Below, piece by piece: positions 9,725-19,315 of a stretch of DNA of 64,000 bases (the stretch's first letter is position 1; each line of letters starts with the position of its first letter). A program made the translations under genes and the position numbers. The stretch spans positions 310,001 through 374,000 of the forward strand of contig JANPZU010000003.1 of NCBI GenBank assembly GCA_024707405.1. The letters are read 5' to 3'. The notes under the pieces are model-generated. The model had not been told where the DNA came from. It worked only from the letters and a program-made list of their open reading frames with translations, and made no database searches. The stretch comes from Luteimonas sp. (GTDB lineage Bacteria; Pseudomonadota; Gammaproteobacteria; Xanthomonadales; Xanthomonadaceae).

Positions 9725-11224
9725 TCAGACTCCTTGCACGGGATTGGCAGCGGCATGCGAAACGGGCCTGCGCACCAGCAGCGCGCACAGGCCTGCGATG
9801 AGGAAGCAGACGCCGCCCATCATCAGCACGCGGATCGGTTCGCCCGCGAATGCCTTCGACAGCAGCACGCCGAGCGTGCTCACCGCGACGAGCTGCGGGA
9901 TCACGATGAAGAAATTGAAGATGCCCATGTAGATGCCCATCTTTGCCGCCGGCAGGCTGTCGGACAACATCGCGTAGGGCAGCGACAGGATCGAGGCCCA
10001 GGCGAAGCCCACGCCGACCATCGACAGCAACAACCACTGCGGATCGTCGATGAACGCGATCGACAGCAGGCCGATGCCGCCCAGCCACAGGTTGACGAGA
10101 TGGCTGGCACGCAGGCCGAAGCGCCGCGCCATCCACGGAATCGCGATTGCCGCCAGCGCGGCAAAGCCGTTGTAAGCGGCGAACAGCACGCCGACCCAGT
10201 TCGCGCCATCGTTCCACAGCGCGGAAGCGGTATCGGTGGTGCCGTAGTGGTGTTTGGTCACCGCCGCCGTGGTGTACAGCCACATGCAGAACAGGCCGAC
10301 CCACGAAAAGAACTGCACCACCGCGAGTTGCTTCATCACCACCGGCATTGCATGGAGGTCGGCGGTGACGGCGGCCGGCATCGATTGTCGCGGCAGCATC
10401 GGCGCGATCGCACGCAGCAGACCATAGGCAATCGGCAACCCGGCCAGCACGTACAGCATTCGGTTCCAACCGGAGTATGCGATCAACGCGACGCCAACCG
10501 CGCCGACCAGCAACCACGGGATGCCGCCCGCTGCCGATGGCACCGGTGCATCGCCGTGGTGCGTACCTTCCGGCTCGGCGTCATCGAACGAACGCAACGC
10601 CTCCGGCGGATATTCACGCGTGCGCAGCACCGTCCACAGGATCGCCAGCAGCAACACCGCGCCACCGGCGTAGAACGCATAGCGCACCGTGTCCGGCACC
10701 ACGCCCGGTTCGGCGGTATTGGCCACGCCCCACTTCGCCAGCAGCCACGGCAGCAGGCTCGCCACCACCGATCCCACGCCGATGAAGAAGCTCTGCATCG
10801 CGTAACCGGTCGGGCGCTGCCGCGGCGAGAGATTGTCGCCAACGAAGGCACGGAACGGCTCCATCGACACATTGAGGGACGCGTCGAGGATCCACAGCGT
10901 GCCAGCGGCGATCCAGAGCTCGGGCGAGTTGGGCATCACCAGCAGCGCGGCGGTGGAGAAGATCGCGCCCCACAGGAAGTACGGACGCCGACGGCCGAGG
11001 CGCGTCCAGGTGCGATCGGAGAAGTAGCCGATCACCGGCTGCACCAGCAGGCCGGTCAGCGGCGCGGCGATCCACAACCCGGGCACCTGCTCCATGTCGG
11101 CGCCGAGCGTCTGGAAGATGCGGCTGACGTTCGCGTTCTGCAACGCGAAGCCGAACTGGATGCCGAGGAATCCGAAACACATGTTCCAGATCTGCCAGAA
11201 CGACAATTGCGGCTTCTCGGCCAT
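9725..11224 (-). CDS. MFS sugar transporter (maltose/maltodextrin type)
   Basis: Inner-membrane sugar importer of 499 residues. ATG 11224 was chosen because it gives the usual start MAEKPQLSFWQIWNM with a GGGG ribosome site; the open frame runs further upstream into the promoter region. Twelve helices are apparent. PVIGYFSDRTWTRLGRRRPYF is the loop 2-3 signature of the SLC45/glycoside-type MFS group, whose bacterial members import maltose or sucrose. It diverges from the alpha-glucosidase gene, with a LacI-type operator between them, and probably brings in sugars that cross the outer membrane through the TonB receptor downstream. Confidence 0.9.
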   Translation of the reverse strand: MAEKPQLSFWQIWNMCFGFLGIQFGFALQNANVSRIFQTLGADMEQVPGLWIAAPLTGLLVQPVIGYFSDRTWTRLGRRRPYFLWGAIFSTAALLVMPNSPELWIAAGTLWILDASLNVSMEPFRAFVGDNLSPRQRPTGYAMQSFFIGVGSVVASLLPWLLAKWGVANTAEPGVVPDTVRYAFYAGGAVLLLAILWTVLRTREYPPEALRSFDDAEPEGTHHGDAPVPSAAGGIPWLLVGAVGVALIAYSGWNRMLYVLAGLPIAYGLLRAIAPMLPRQSMPAAVTADLHAMPVVMKQLAVVQFFSWVGLFCMWLYTTAAVTKHHYGTTDTASALWNDGANWVGVLFAAYNGFAALAAIAIPWMARRFGLRASHLVNLWLGGIGLLSIAFIDDPQWLLLSMVGVGFAWASILSLPYAMLSDSLPAAKMGIYMGIFNFFIVIPQLVAVSTLGVLLSKAFAGEPIRVLMMGGVCFLIAGLCALLVRRPVSHAAANPVQGV

Positions 11225-11414
11225 GGATCCCCGCACCCCTGTTGTGTTGCGTGCATTGTCGGTGCTGCGCGACGCGCTTGCCTTGTCGCAATGCAACATT
11301 CCGGCGCGCATGTGGCGGCGATGCCGTGCACGCGGATTCGGCGACACGTCAAGGCTGTTTTTGCGATTCATGCGGATTCCGACCGACCAGGCGAATCCTT
11401 TCGCTAGGTCGCCT

Positions 11415-11428
11415 TGCATACGTATTCA
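11415..11428. promoter_or_regulatory. LacI-type operator, transporter/alpha-glucosidase promoter region
   Basis: TGCATACGTATTCA is a near-perfect palindrome centred on CG, the form bound by LacI-family repressors. With one flanking T it is repeated as an exact 15-base reverse complement at 16143-16157, before the TonB receptor gene. The 305-base gap 11225-11529 otherwise shows no gene. The matching regulator (a MalR-like protein) is not in the window, so control by it is inferred. Confidence 0.72.
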
Positions 11429-11529
11429 TCGCATCGACCCAACCGATGCCACGCATCGCCGAGGCCGTGCTGTGGAATAGTGTCGCCGCCGAAGGCGCCG
11501 CCGGCGCCGGGCATGCACGCGGGGACAGG

Positions 11530-13197
11530 ATGGCAGTCGGCAAGTGGTGGCGCGGCGCGGTGATCTACCAGATCTATCCGCGCAGCTACATGGACACGAA
11601 CGGCGACGGCGTGGGCGACCTGCAGGGCATCCTCGCGCGCCTCGACCATGTCGCCTCGCTGGGCGTCGATGCGATCTGGATCTCGCCCTTCTTCAAGTCG
11701 CCGATGGCCGACTTCGGCTACGACATCGCCGACTATCGCGACGTCGACCCGCTGTTCGGCACGCTCGACGATTTCGACCGGCTGCTGGCCAAGGCGCATT
11801 CGCTCGGCATCAAGGTCATGATCGACCAGGTGCTCAGCCACACCTCCAGCGAGCACGAGTGGTTCAGGGAAAGCCGCCTCAGCCGGGACAACCCGAAGGC
11901 CGACTGGTACGTGTGGGCCGACCCGAAGGAAGACGGCACGCCGCCCAACAACTGGATGGCACTGTTCGGCGGCGTGGCCTGGAAGTGGGAACCGCGCCGC
12001 GAGCAGTACTACCTGCACAACTTCCTGTCGTCGCAGCCCGACCTGAACTTCCACAACCCGGCGGTGCAGCAGGCGACGCTGGACAACGTGCAGTTCTGGC
12101 TCGACCGCGGCGTCGACGGGTTGCGTCTGGACGCGATCAATTTCTGCTTCCATGACGCGGCACTACGCGACAACCCGCCCAAGCCCAAGGACAAGCGTGT
12201 CGGCCGCGGCTTCAGTCCCGACAATCCCTACGCCTACCAGTACCACTGGCACAACAACACGCAGCCGGAGAACCTGCCGTTCCTCGAATCGCTGCGCGCC
12301 CTGCTCGACCGGTATCCCGGCGCGACCACGCTGGGCGAGATCTCATCCGAGGATTCGCTGGCGACCACCGCGGAATACGTCAACGACCAGCGATTGCACA
12401 TGGGCTACAGCTTCGAGTTGCTGACCGACGATTTCAGCGCCGGCTACATCCGCGGTACGGTCGAACGACTGGAAGCGGCGATGACCGAAGGCTGGCCGTG
12501 CTGGGCGATCTCCAACCACGACGTGCAGCGCGCGGTCACGCGCTGGGGCGGCACGCATCCACCACCGCAACTGGCGCCGATGCTGGTGGCGCTGGTGTGC
12601 TCGCTGCGCGGCTCCGTCTGTTTGTACCAGGGCGAGGAACTGGGCCTGCCGGAAGCGGAGGTACCGTTCGAATCCCTGCAGGATCCCTACGGCATCGCAT
12701 TCTGGCCGAAGTTCAAGGGCCGCGACGGTTGCCGCACGCCGATGCCGTGGAACAACGACGCACGCGGCGGATTCACCGATGGCGCGCCGTGGTTGCCGAT
12801 CCCGGCATCGCATGCCGGGCTTGATGTCGCCACGCAGGATGCCGACCCGGCATCGACACTCAACGCCACGCGACGCTTCCTTGCCTGGCGCAAGTCGCAG
12901 CCCGCGCTCGTCCACGGCGCGATCCGCTTCCTCGACGTGCCCGAAGCGGTGCTTGCCTTCGTCCGCGAAGCCGAGGGACAGCGGTTGCTGGTCGCATTCA
13001 ACCTGTCCGCACGGTCGGTCGACGTGGCCCTGCCCGGACTCGATGGCCACAACCTCGACGGACACGGCCTGGCGTCCGGCGCCATGGCAAGTGGTCGCCT
13101 CCAGCTCCCGGCCTACGGGGCATGGTTCGGCAACATCGCAACCGCATCGCACACCGAAGACGAGCCGGCACTCGCCTCGTCGCATGGCGATGCCTGA
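11530..13197 (+). CDS. GH13 alpha-glucosidase / transglucosidase
   Basis: Cytoplasmic GH13 enzyme of 555 residues releasing or transferring glucose from short alpha-glucosides. ATG 11530 has GGGGACAGG just upstream and starts before the conserved WWRGAVIYQIYPRSY. Catalytic residues are D201 (GLRLDAINF), E270 (LGEISSED) and D331 (SNHD). The 201/270 positions are, from memory, those of the Xanthomonas alpha-glucosyl-transfer enzyme XgtA (subfamily GH13_23). DFGYDIADYRDVDP is also typical. No signal peptide, so it acts on imported maltodextrins. The pullulanase-type gene follows 87 bases later. Confidence 0.93.
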   Translation: MAVGKWWRGAVIYQIYPRSYMDTNGDGVGDLQGILARLDHVASLGVDAIWISPFFKSPMADFGYDIADYRDVDPLFGTLDDFDRLLAKAHSLGIKVMIDQVLSHTSSEHEWFRESRLSRDNPKADWYVWADPKEDGTPPNNWMALFGGVAWKWEPRREQYYLHNFLSSQPDLNFHNPAVQQATLDNVQFWLDRGVDGLRLDAINFCFHDAALRDNPPKPKDKRVGRGFSPDNPYAYQYHWHNNTQPENLPFLESLRALLDRYPGATTLGEISSEDSLATTAEYVNDQRLHMGYSFELLTDDFSAGYIRGTVERLEAAMTEGWPCWAISNHDVQRAVTRWGGTHPPPQLAPMLVALVCSLRGSVCLYQGEELGLPEAEVPFESLQDPYGIAFWPKFKGRDGCRTPMPWNNDARGGFTDGAPWLPIPASHAGLDVATQDADPASTLNATRRFLAWRKSQPALVHGAIRFLDVPEAVLAFVREAEGQRLLVAFNLSARSVDVALPGLDGHNLDGHGLASGAMASGRLQLPAYGAWFGNIATASHTEDEPALASSHGDA

Positions 13198-13284
13198 GCC
13201 GCGCGCCGCATCCGATTCCCGTCGTTTGTTCCGTTCCCTTCCGCGGCGTGGAAACACGTCGCCGGATCGCCATGGACACCGCCC

Positions 13285-16047
13285 GTGAAAAAAGCACCAT
13301 GCCTGCGTGCCTTCCTGTGCCTGTCGTTGTCGCTCGGCGCCAGCCAGGCGCTGGCCACCTCGATTCCCGCCGCGACGCTGCAGGACTGCGACGCCAACGG
13401 TCATGCCCGCACCCTGCTGCCACTGGTGCATGCGGACACGCCAACGGCACGTGCGCACTGGCTGGATCGCAGGCAGATCCGTTGGCCGGGCAAGGACGAC
13501 GATGGCATCTTCCGCCTGTACCACGCCGCCTCTGGCAGCATCGTCGCAACGCAAGGCAGCCGCGTGTCGGGAGCGGATGCCACCCTCGCATTGTCGTTCT
13601 TCAACGACGAACTGCCCGAGGCCCTTGCCACCCGTTTCCGCTTCGTCGACGCCGGCGCCACGCTGACTGTCGCAGGCGGAGACCTGCCGCGCATCGCCGA
13701 CCTCTTGCGCGGCCAGTTGCTGCTGGTCGAGGAAGACGCCTCCGGCCACGTGATCGAGGCCACTGCCCTGCAACACGCCGGCGCATTGGATGATCTTCAT
13801 GCCGATGCCGCCAGGGATGCCTCACTCGGCGTGGTTGTTTCCGATGGCGGCACGCACTTCGCGCTGTGGGCACCTACGGCACGCAACGTCTCGATCTGCC
13901 TGCACGACGATGCCGATGCACGCGCCAGCGCGCTGCTGTCCGCGACGCGCGACGAAAGCACCGGCATCTGGGCGCACGCGGCGAATCGCGACCTGTCCGG
14001 CCGCTACTACACCTGGCTGGTCGATGTCTTCGTGCCCGGCACGGGCCTCGTGCGCAATCGCGTCACCGACCCCTATTCCGTCGGACTGAACGCCAACTCC
14101 AGGCGCAGCTGGATCGCCGACCTGGACGATCCCCGGCTCAAGCCCGCGGGCTGGGACAAATCGCATGCGCCGTCGCTCGCCGCGCAGACCGACATGGTGA
14201 TCTACGAACTGCACGTGCGCGATTTCTCGATCCACGACACCACCGTGCCGGGCGCAGACCGCGGCAAGTATCTCGGCTTCACCCATGCCGGCTCGGACGG
14301 CATGCGCCACCTGCGCGCCCTGTCCGATGCCGGCATGACCGACGTGCACCTGCTGCCGGTGTTCGACATCGCCACCATCCCCGAGACGGGATGCGTCACG
14401 CCGGACGTTCCCGACGCGCCACCGGACAGCGAACGCCAGCAGGTCGCGGTGATGGCGGCTGCCGCCGACGACTGCTTCAACTGGGGCTACGACCCGTTCC
14501 ACTTCAACGCACCCGAAGGCAGCTATTCCAGCGATGCCAACGATGCCTCGGCGCGCATCATCGAGTTCCGCCGCATGATCATGGCGCTGCATGCCGCCGG
14601 CCTGCGCGCGGGCAAGGACGTGGTCTACAACCATACCTCCGCGTCCGGGCAACACGAGAAGTCGGTGCTCGACCGCATCGTCCCCGGCTACTACCACCGC
14701 CTCGACGCCGAAGGCCGCGTCACGCAGTCGACCTGCTGCGAGAACACCGCTACCGAACACGCGATGATGGCGAAGCTGATGATCGATTCGGCGGTGCTGT
14801 GGACGAAGCACTACAAGATCGACTCGTTCCGCTTCGACCTGATGGGACACCAGCCGCGCGAAGCGATGGAACGGCTGCAGGTCGCAGTCGATGCGGTAGC
14901 CGGCAAACACGTGAACCTGATCGGCGAAGGCTGGAACTTCGGAGAGGTCGTCGATGGCGCACGCTTCGTGCAGGCCTCGCAAGGATCGCTCAATGGTTCC
15001 GGCATCGGCACCTTCAGCGATCGCGCACGCGACGCGTTGCGTGGCGGTGGCCCCGCCGACAACGGCGAGACACTGCTGCGCGAACAGGGCTGGCTGAACG
15101 GCCTGGTCTTCGCGCCCAATGCACACGCCGATCCGGAACGTCCGCACAGCGACCTCCTGCACGCCGCCGACCTCGCGCGCGCCGGGCTGGCCGGCACGCT
15201 GCGTAACTACGAACTGCTTGCACACGATGGCCGCCGGTTGCGTCTCGACCAGCTCGACTACAAGGGCCAGCCAGCCGGTTACGCCAGCCAGCCCGGCGAA
15301 GTGGTCAACTATGTCGAGAACCACGACAACCAGACCCTGTTCGACATCAACGTCTTCAAACTGCCGCGGGACACCTCGCGCGAGGATCGCGCGCGTGTGC
15401 AGGTGCTGGGCATGGCGAACACCGCCTTCAGTCAGGGTGTCGCCTATTTCCATGCCGGCATCGAGACGCTGCGCTCCAAGTCGCTCGACCGCAACAGCTA
15501 CGACTCCGGCGACTGGTTCAACCGTTTCGACTGGACGTTACGCGACAACTTCTTCGGTACCGGGCTGCCGCCGGCACAGAACAACGGCAACGACTGGCCG
15601 TTGATGCGTCCGTTGCTGGCCGATGCCTCCATCAAGCCGGATCCGGAGCACATCGTGTTTGTCCGGGACGCGATGCTCGACCTGCTGCGCATCCGCGCCA
15701 GCACGCCGCTGTTCCGCCTGCGGAGCACGGACGACGTGCAGCGACGCCTGAGCTTCCCCAACAGCGGCCCGCAGCAGAATCCCGTCGTGCTCGTGGGTCG
15801 GCTGGATGGCGCAGGCCTTGCAGATGCAGGCTTTGGCGAAGTGCTCTACTTCATCAACGCCGCCCCCGAGGCACAGACGCTGGTGCTGCCGGAACTCCGC
15901 GGCATCGCCTACACGCTGCATCCGGTGCACCTTGCCGACGATGCGGCGGATGCGCGGCCACGCGAACAGGCCAGCTACGACGCCAGCAGCGCGACGTTCA
16001 CCATCCCGGCGCGAACCGCGATGGTGTATGTCCATCATCGACATTGA
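13285..16047 (+). CDS. Pullulanase-type GH13 alpha-1,6-glucosidase
   Basis: Debranching enzyme of 920 residues that hydrolyses alpha-1,6 branches in pullulan or limit dextrins. It starts at GTG 13285 with a cleavable signal peptide (KKAPCLRAF..., cleavage after ALA). An N-terminal domain precedes a CBM48-like module (FALWAPTARNVSICLHDD) and the catalytic barrel. FNWGYDPFHFNAPEGSYS is the pullulanase signature. DSFRFDLMGH supplies the nucleophile, IGEGWNFGE the acid/base and YVENHDNQTLFD the third acid. No stretch looks broken. Confidence 0.92.
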   Translation: MKKAPCLRAFLCLSLSLGASQALATSIPAATLQDCDANGHARTLLPLVHADTPTARAHWLDRRQIRWPGKDDDGIFRLYHAASGSIVATQGSRVSGADATLALSFFNDELPEALATRFRFVDAGATLTVAGGDLPRIADLLRGQLLLVEEDASGHVIEATALQHAGALDDLHADAARDASLGVVVSDGGTHFALWAPTARNVSICLHDDADARASALLSATRDESTGIWAHAANRDLSGRYYTWLVDVFVPGTGLVRNRVTDPYSVGLNANSRRSWIADLDDPRLKPAGWDKSHAPSLAAQTDMVIYELHVRDFSIHDTTVPGADRGKYLGFTHAGSDGMRHLRALSDAGMTDVHLLPVFDIATIPETGCVTPDVPDAPPDSERQQVAVMAAAADDCFNWGYDPFHFNAPEGSYSSDANDASARIIEFRRMIMALHAAGLRAGKDVVYNHTSASGQHEKSVLDRIVPGYYHRLDAEGRVTQSTCCENTATEHAMMAKLMIDSAVLWTKHYKIDSFRFDLMGHQPREAMERLQVAVDAVAGKHVNLIGEGWNFGEVVDGARFVQASQGSLNGSGIGTFSDRARDALRGGGPADNGETLLREQGWLNGLVFAPNAHADPERPHSDLLHAADLARAGLAGTLRNYELLAHDGRRLRLDQLDYKGQPAGYASQPGEVVNYVENHDNQTLFDINVFKLPRDTSREDRARVQVLGMANTAFSQGVAYFHAGIETLRSKSLDRNSYDSGDWFNRFDWTLRDNFFGTGLPPAQNNGNDWPLMRPLLADASIKPDPEHIVFVRDAMLDLLRIRASTPLFRLRSTDDVQRRLSFPNSGPQQNPVVLVGRLDGAGLADAGFGEVLYFINAAPEAQTLVLPELRGIAYTLHPVHLADDAADARPREQASYDASSATFTIPARTAMVYVHHRH

Positions 16048-16142
16048 ATGGTCGCCACGCATGGCCCTCGCGGACAACCGGCATCTCATTCGCGTGACGA
16101 CGCTCCCTCGCGACTGCACCTGCGGGCACAACAGAAGCGATA

Positions 16143-16156
16143 TGAATACGTATGCA
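16143..16156. promoter_or_regulatory. LacI-type operator before the TonB receptor
   Basis: TGAATACGTATGCA, the reverse complement of the site at 11415-11428, lies about 140 bases before the receptor start in the 246-base gap 16048-16293. An exact 15-base match between two promoters of the same pathway is unlikely by chance and suggests one repressor for both units. Confidence 0.72.
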
Positions 16157-16293
16157 AACAGTCTCCCGCAGGCCATGCGCCGACTACCATGGCCGCAAGC
16201 CCGGAATGCCATTCCCCGGACTTGCCCTGTGCAGAAACCAACCTGTCGGGCCACAACTCAAGCCAAGCCGACATTCGCCTTTGGGAGGGGAAA

Positions 16294-19035
16294 ATGTTGC
16301 AACGCAAGCGCAACCTGCTGAGCGCCGCGCTCGCCTCAGCGATGATCATGGCCGTACCGCAGGCCTTCGCACAGGAAGCACCCGAAAGTGAAGGCGAAGA
16401 TGCGTCGGAGCTCGATCGCGTCACCGTCACCGGCATTCGCCGAGGCATCGAAAGCGCGATTTCGGTCAAGCGCGAATCCACCTCGATCGTCGAAGCGATC
16501 TCGGCCGAAGACATCGGCAAACTGCCTGACGTCAGCATCGCCGAATCACTTGCCCGCCTACCCGGACTGAGCGCGCAGCGCGTCGCCGGGCGTGCCCAGG
16601 TAATCAGCGTACGCGGCCTGTCTCCGGACTTCTCCACCACGCTGCTCAACGGCCGAGAGATGGTCAGCACCGGCGACAACCGTAGCGTCGAATTCGACCA
16701 GTATCCATCCGAGCTGATCAATAGCGTCACGGTCTACAAGACCCCTGATGCCGGACTGATCGGACAGGGGCTTTCCGGCACCCTGAACATGCAGACCGTG
16801 AGGCCACTCAGCTTCGACAGCCCGGTCGGCGTCTTCGGCGTGCGCGGCCAGCACAATGCCTTGGGCGCTGCCGCGGATGCCTCGAGCTACGGCGAGCGTA
16901 TCAACGCCAGCTACATCACCCAGAACGAAGCGCGTACGTTCGGTTTTTCCATCGGTTATTCGCACTCGACCACGCCCGTACAGGAAAACCAGGTTGGCCT
17001 GTACGAACCTTGGCAGGCCATCGGTGAAGGATGGCGACCTGGCGTGACACCCGGCACTTACTACTCGGACGGCATCAAGGCTTTGCGCCGCACTGGCGAA
17101 ACCAAGCGCGACGGCGTGATGGCAACGCTGCAATTCCGCCCATCGAATGATTGGACGAGCACGCTTGACCTGTTCTACTCGCAGGCCAAGCAAGTCAACA
17201 CCGCAAACCAGTTCGAAGTCCACATCGGCGACTACAACGGCGGACATGGTCGACTGGAAGTCACCAATCCCCAGGTCAACGGCAACAACACGTTCACCGG
17301 CGGCGTTGCCAACAATGTCTACCCGCTGGTTCGCGGCATGTACAACAAGCGCGACGACGAGATCACCGCGTTCGGATGGAACAACGAGTTCAATGCCGGC
17401 CGGGCGAAGATCGTCGCGGACATCAGCTATTCCAAGACCGATCGCGATGAGCTCAATCTGGAGAACAACACGCAGTTGCTTCCCGCGCCGCAGCTGGACT
17501 CGGTGGGACTCTCGATCCGGCAGGATGGCTTCTCCCAGATCACGCCCGGTCTCGACTACTCCAACCCGGCCTCTCTGTTTCTGACCAACACCATCTACGG
17601 ATCCGGATACGGCAAGGTACCGCGTGTCGAGGACGAGCTTCGTGCAGTTCGCATCGGCGTGTCGATGCCGGCACCGGAAGCGCTGTCCATGCTGTCTGAC
17701 TTCGACTTCGGCCTGAACTACGCGGATCGGCAAAAGAACAAATGGCAGCCTGAAGGCAACATCAACCTTGGCGCGCAAGGCAATTCGGCCATCGCCAATG
17801 ACCTCCAGTACCGTCCGGTGGATCTTGGCTTTGCCGGCATCGGCTTGATCCCGGCCTGGAACGTCCCCGCCGCCGTCGCGCGCTACATGACGTTCAATCC
17901 CGTCGACAATCTGTCCTACCTGATCCCGAAGGCATGGCAGGTCGACGAAGAGATTTACACCGGCTACGTGCGTGCCAACATCGATACCGACTGGGGTTCC
18001 GTGCCCGTGCGCGGCAACATCGGCGTGCAGGTGCAACGCGTGGATCAGTCTTCCACGTCACGCTACTGGGATGCCACTCGTCCGGAAGGCAGCAACGTGC
18101 AGCCGATCGAGCTGGGCAAGACCTACACCGACGTGCTGCCCAGCCTGAATCTCGCGTTCTCATTGCCCAATGACCAGACCTTGCGCATTGGCCTGGCCGA
18201 GCAGGTGGCAAGGCCACGTGTCGACGAGTTGCGCGCTTCGCTCGAATTCGGGGTCAACACCGCAACCGGCGAACCCGGCGGTGGTGGCGGCAATCCCGAG
18301 CTTGATCCGTGGCGTGCCTATGCCTTCGACATCTCATACGAGAAGTATTTCGGTGCGCGCGCCTACGTGTCCGCTGCGTTCTACTACAAGGATCTGCGAA
18401 CCTACATCTACACCGAGGCACGCGACGGCTACGACTTCAGCGACCTGCTGGTGGATTACGTGCCCGGCCCGGGGGAGCCTCCGACACAAAGCATCGGCCG
18501 CTTCACCGCTCCCTACAACGGTCAGGGCGGATCGATGCAAGGCTTGGAGTTGACGGCCTCGTTGCCCCTGGATCTGTTCAGCGATGCGCTGCGGGGCTTC
18601 GGCATCGTCGCCAGTGCCAGCTTCAACGACAGCGACATCACCATCCCGCCGCCACCCAATGCCTCAAGCAGCGTGGGCAGTGAGAACATCATGCTGCCGG
18701 GCCTGTCCGAGCGCGTCTACAACCTGACGGCCTACTACGAACGAAACGGGTTCGAGGCACGCGTGAGCCAGCGCCGCCGCTCGGACTTCATCGGCGAGAT
18801 CGGCAACTTCGACGGCGACCGCTCGCTGCGCTATGTGGTCGGCGAGAACATCACCGATGCCCAGGTCGGCTATTCGTTCGGTGAAGGACATGCGCTTGGC
18901 GGGCTGAGCCTGTTGTTCCAGGTGAGCAACCTGACCAACGAGTCGTATCGCACCTACGCCGGCACGAAAGACCGCCCGCTGGAATACATCCAGTGGGGTC
19001 GCACCTACCTGCTCGGCTTGAACTACAGGTTCTGA
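16294..19035 (+). CDS. TonB-dependent receptor, maltodextrin type
   Basis: Outer-membrane, energy-coupled receptor of 913 residues, probably importing maltodextrins. ATG 16294 follows GGGAGGGG and opens a signal peptide ending AFA-QEA. The TonB-box region and plug follow (DRVTVTGIRRGIES, DIGKLPDVSIAESLARLPG, VISVRGLSPDFSTTLLNGRE), then a long beta-barrel ending in LLGLNYRF with the terminal Phe. The plug resembles the Caulobacter MalA/xanthomonad sugar receptor group. An operator shared with the transporter/glucosidase promoter lies upstream and a strong terminator follows. Confidence 0.92.
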   Translation: MLQRKRNLLSAALASAMIMAVPQAFAQEAPESEGEDASELDRVTVTGIRRGIESAISVKRESTSIVEAISAEDIGKLPDVSIAESLARLPGLSAQRVAGRAQVISVRGLSPDFSTTLLNGREMVSTGDNRSVEFDQYPSELINSVTVYKTPDAGLIGQGLSGTLNMQTVRPLSFDSPVGVFGVRGQHNALGAAADASSYGERINASYITQNEARTFGFSIGYSHSTTPVQENQVGLYEPWQAIGEGWRPGVTPGTYYSDGIKALRRTGETKRDGVMATLQFRPSNDWTSTLDLFYSQAKQVNTANQFEVHIGDYNGGHGRLEVTNPQVNGNNTFTGGVANNVYPLVRGMYNKRDDEITAFGWNNEFNAGRAKIVADISYSKTDRDELNLENNTQLLPAPQLDSVGLSIRQDGFSQITPGLDYSNPASLFLTNTIYGSGYGKVPRVEDELRAVRIGVSMPAPEALSMLSDFDFGLNYADRQKNKWQPEGNINLGAQGNSAIANDLQYRPVDLGFAGIGLIPAWNVPAAVARYMTFNPVDNLSYLIPKAWQVDEEIYTGYVRANIDTDWGSVPVRGNIGVQVQRVDQSSTSRYWDATRPEGSNVQPIELGKTYTDVLPSLNLAFSLPNDQTLRIGLAEQVARPRVDELRASLEFGVNTATGEPGGGGGNPELDPWRAYAFDISYEKYFGARAYVSAAFYYKDLRTYIYTEARDGYDFSDLLVDYVPGPGEPPTQSIGRFTAPYNGQGGSMQGLELTASLPLDLFSDALRGFGIVASASFNDSDITIPPPPNASSSVGSENIMLPGLSERVYNLTAYYERNGFEARVSQRRRSDFIGEIGNFDGDRSLRYVVGENITDAQVGYSFGEGHALGGLSLLFQVSNLTNESYRTYAGTKDRPLEYIQWGRTYLLGLNYRF

Positions 19036-19060
19036 CCTTCCAATGCCCTCACAGGCATTC

Positions 19061-19099
19061 GCCCCTGCCGAACCCTCCGTCGGCAGGGGCTTTTTTTCT
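19061..19099 (+). terminator. Rho-independent terminator of the TonB receptor gene
   Basis: An 11-bp stem, GCCCCTGCCGA pairing with TCGGCAGGGGC around an 8-base loop, is followed by seven T residues, 25 bases after the receptor stop. Confidence 0.92.
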
Positions 19100-19123
19100 T
19101 GCCTGCCGGGTGCCCACAGGATG

Positions 19124-19154
19124 GAAACAAAAACGGCGCACAAGGGCGCCGTTT
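19124..19154 (-). terminator. Stranded terminator of the original tRNA-Val locus
   Basis: On the minus strand AAACGGCGC and GCGCCGTTT form a 9-bp hairpin followed by a T-rich run. It lies just beyond the tRNA-Val 3' fragment at 19187-19232 and was probably the terminator of this tRNA before the element inserted. Confidence 0.7.
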
Positions 19155-19181
19155 GTCATTGTGTCGCGGTATCCACGCCGG

Positions 19182-19232
19182 AGCGTGGTGGGCGGTACAG
19201 GGTTCGAACCTGTGACCCCTACCATGTCAAGG
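19182..19232. repeat. attL: direct repeat holding the tRNA-Val 3' half
   Basis: 51 bases identical to 37001-37051; with one mismatch the match extends left to 19174/36993. It contains the 3' half of tRNA-Val from the anticodon loop to the CCA end (19187-19232, minus strand) without the 5' half, so it is a remnant and not a second tRNA gene. Confidence 0.92.
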
Positions 19233-19281
19233 CATGCTCCTGACTTGTAATTTCAATAACTTAAGAATATTTTTGAGTTTC

Positions 19282-19301
19282 TTGAACCAATTTTGAACCA
19301 A
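19282..19301. repeat. Paired TTGAACCAA repeats inside the left end (possible integrase arm sites)
   Basis: TTGAACCAA occurs at 19282-19290 and 19293-19301, an 11-base period, between attL and the integrase start. A similar pair of GAACCA cores with the same 11-base period lies inside the right end at 36849-36866. Same-orientation short repeats near both ends are what tyrosine integrase arm-type sites look like; this role is inferred. Confidence 0.35.
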
Positions 19302-19315
19302 AGGTCTCTCAGAGC

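Noticed and set aside
11242..11529. Upstream extension of the alpha-glucosidase by about 96 codons
   Set aside because: It overlaps the LacI-type operator and promoter region, and the conserved protein begins just after ATG 11530.
19187..19232. A second tRNA-Val gene
   Set aside because: Only the 3' half from the anticodon loop onward is present; it is the attL remnant.
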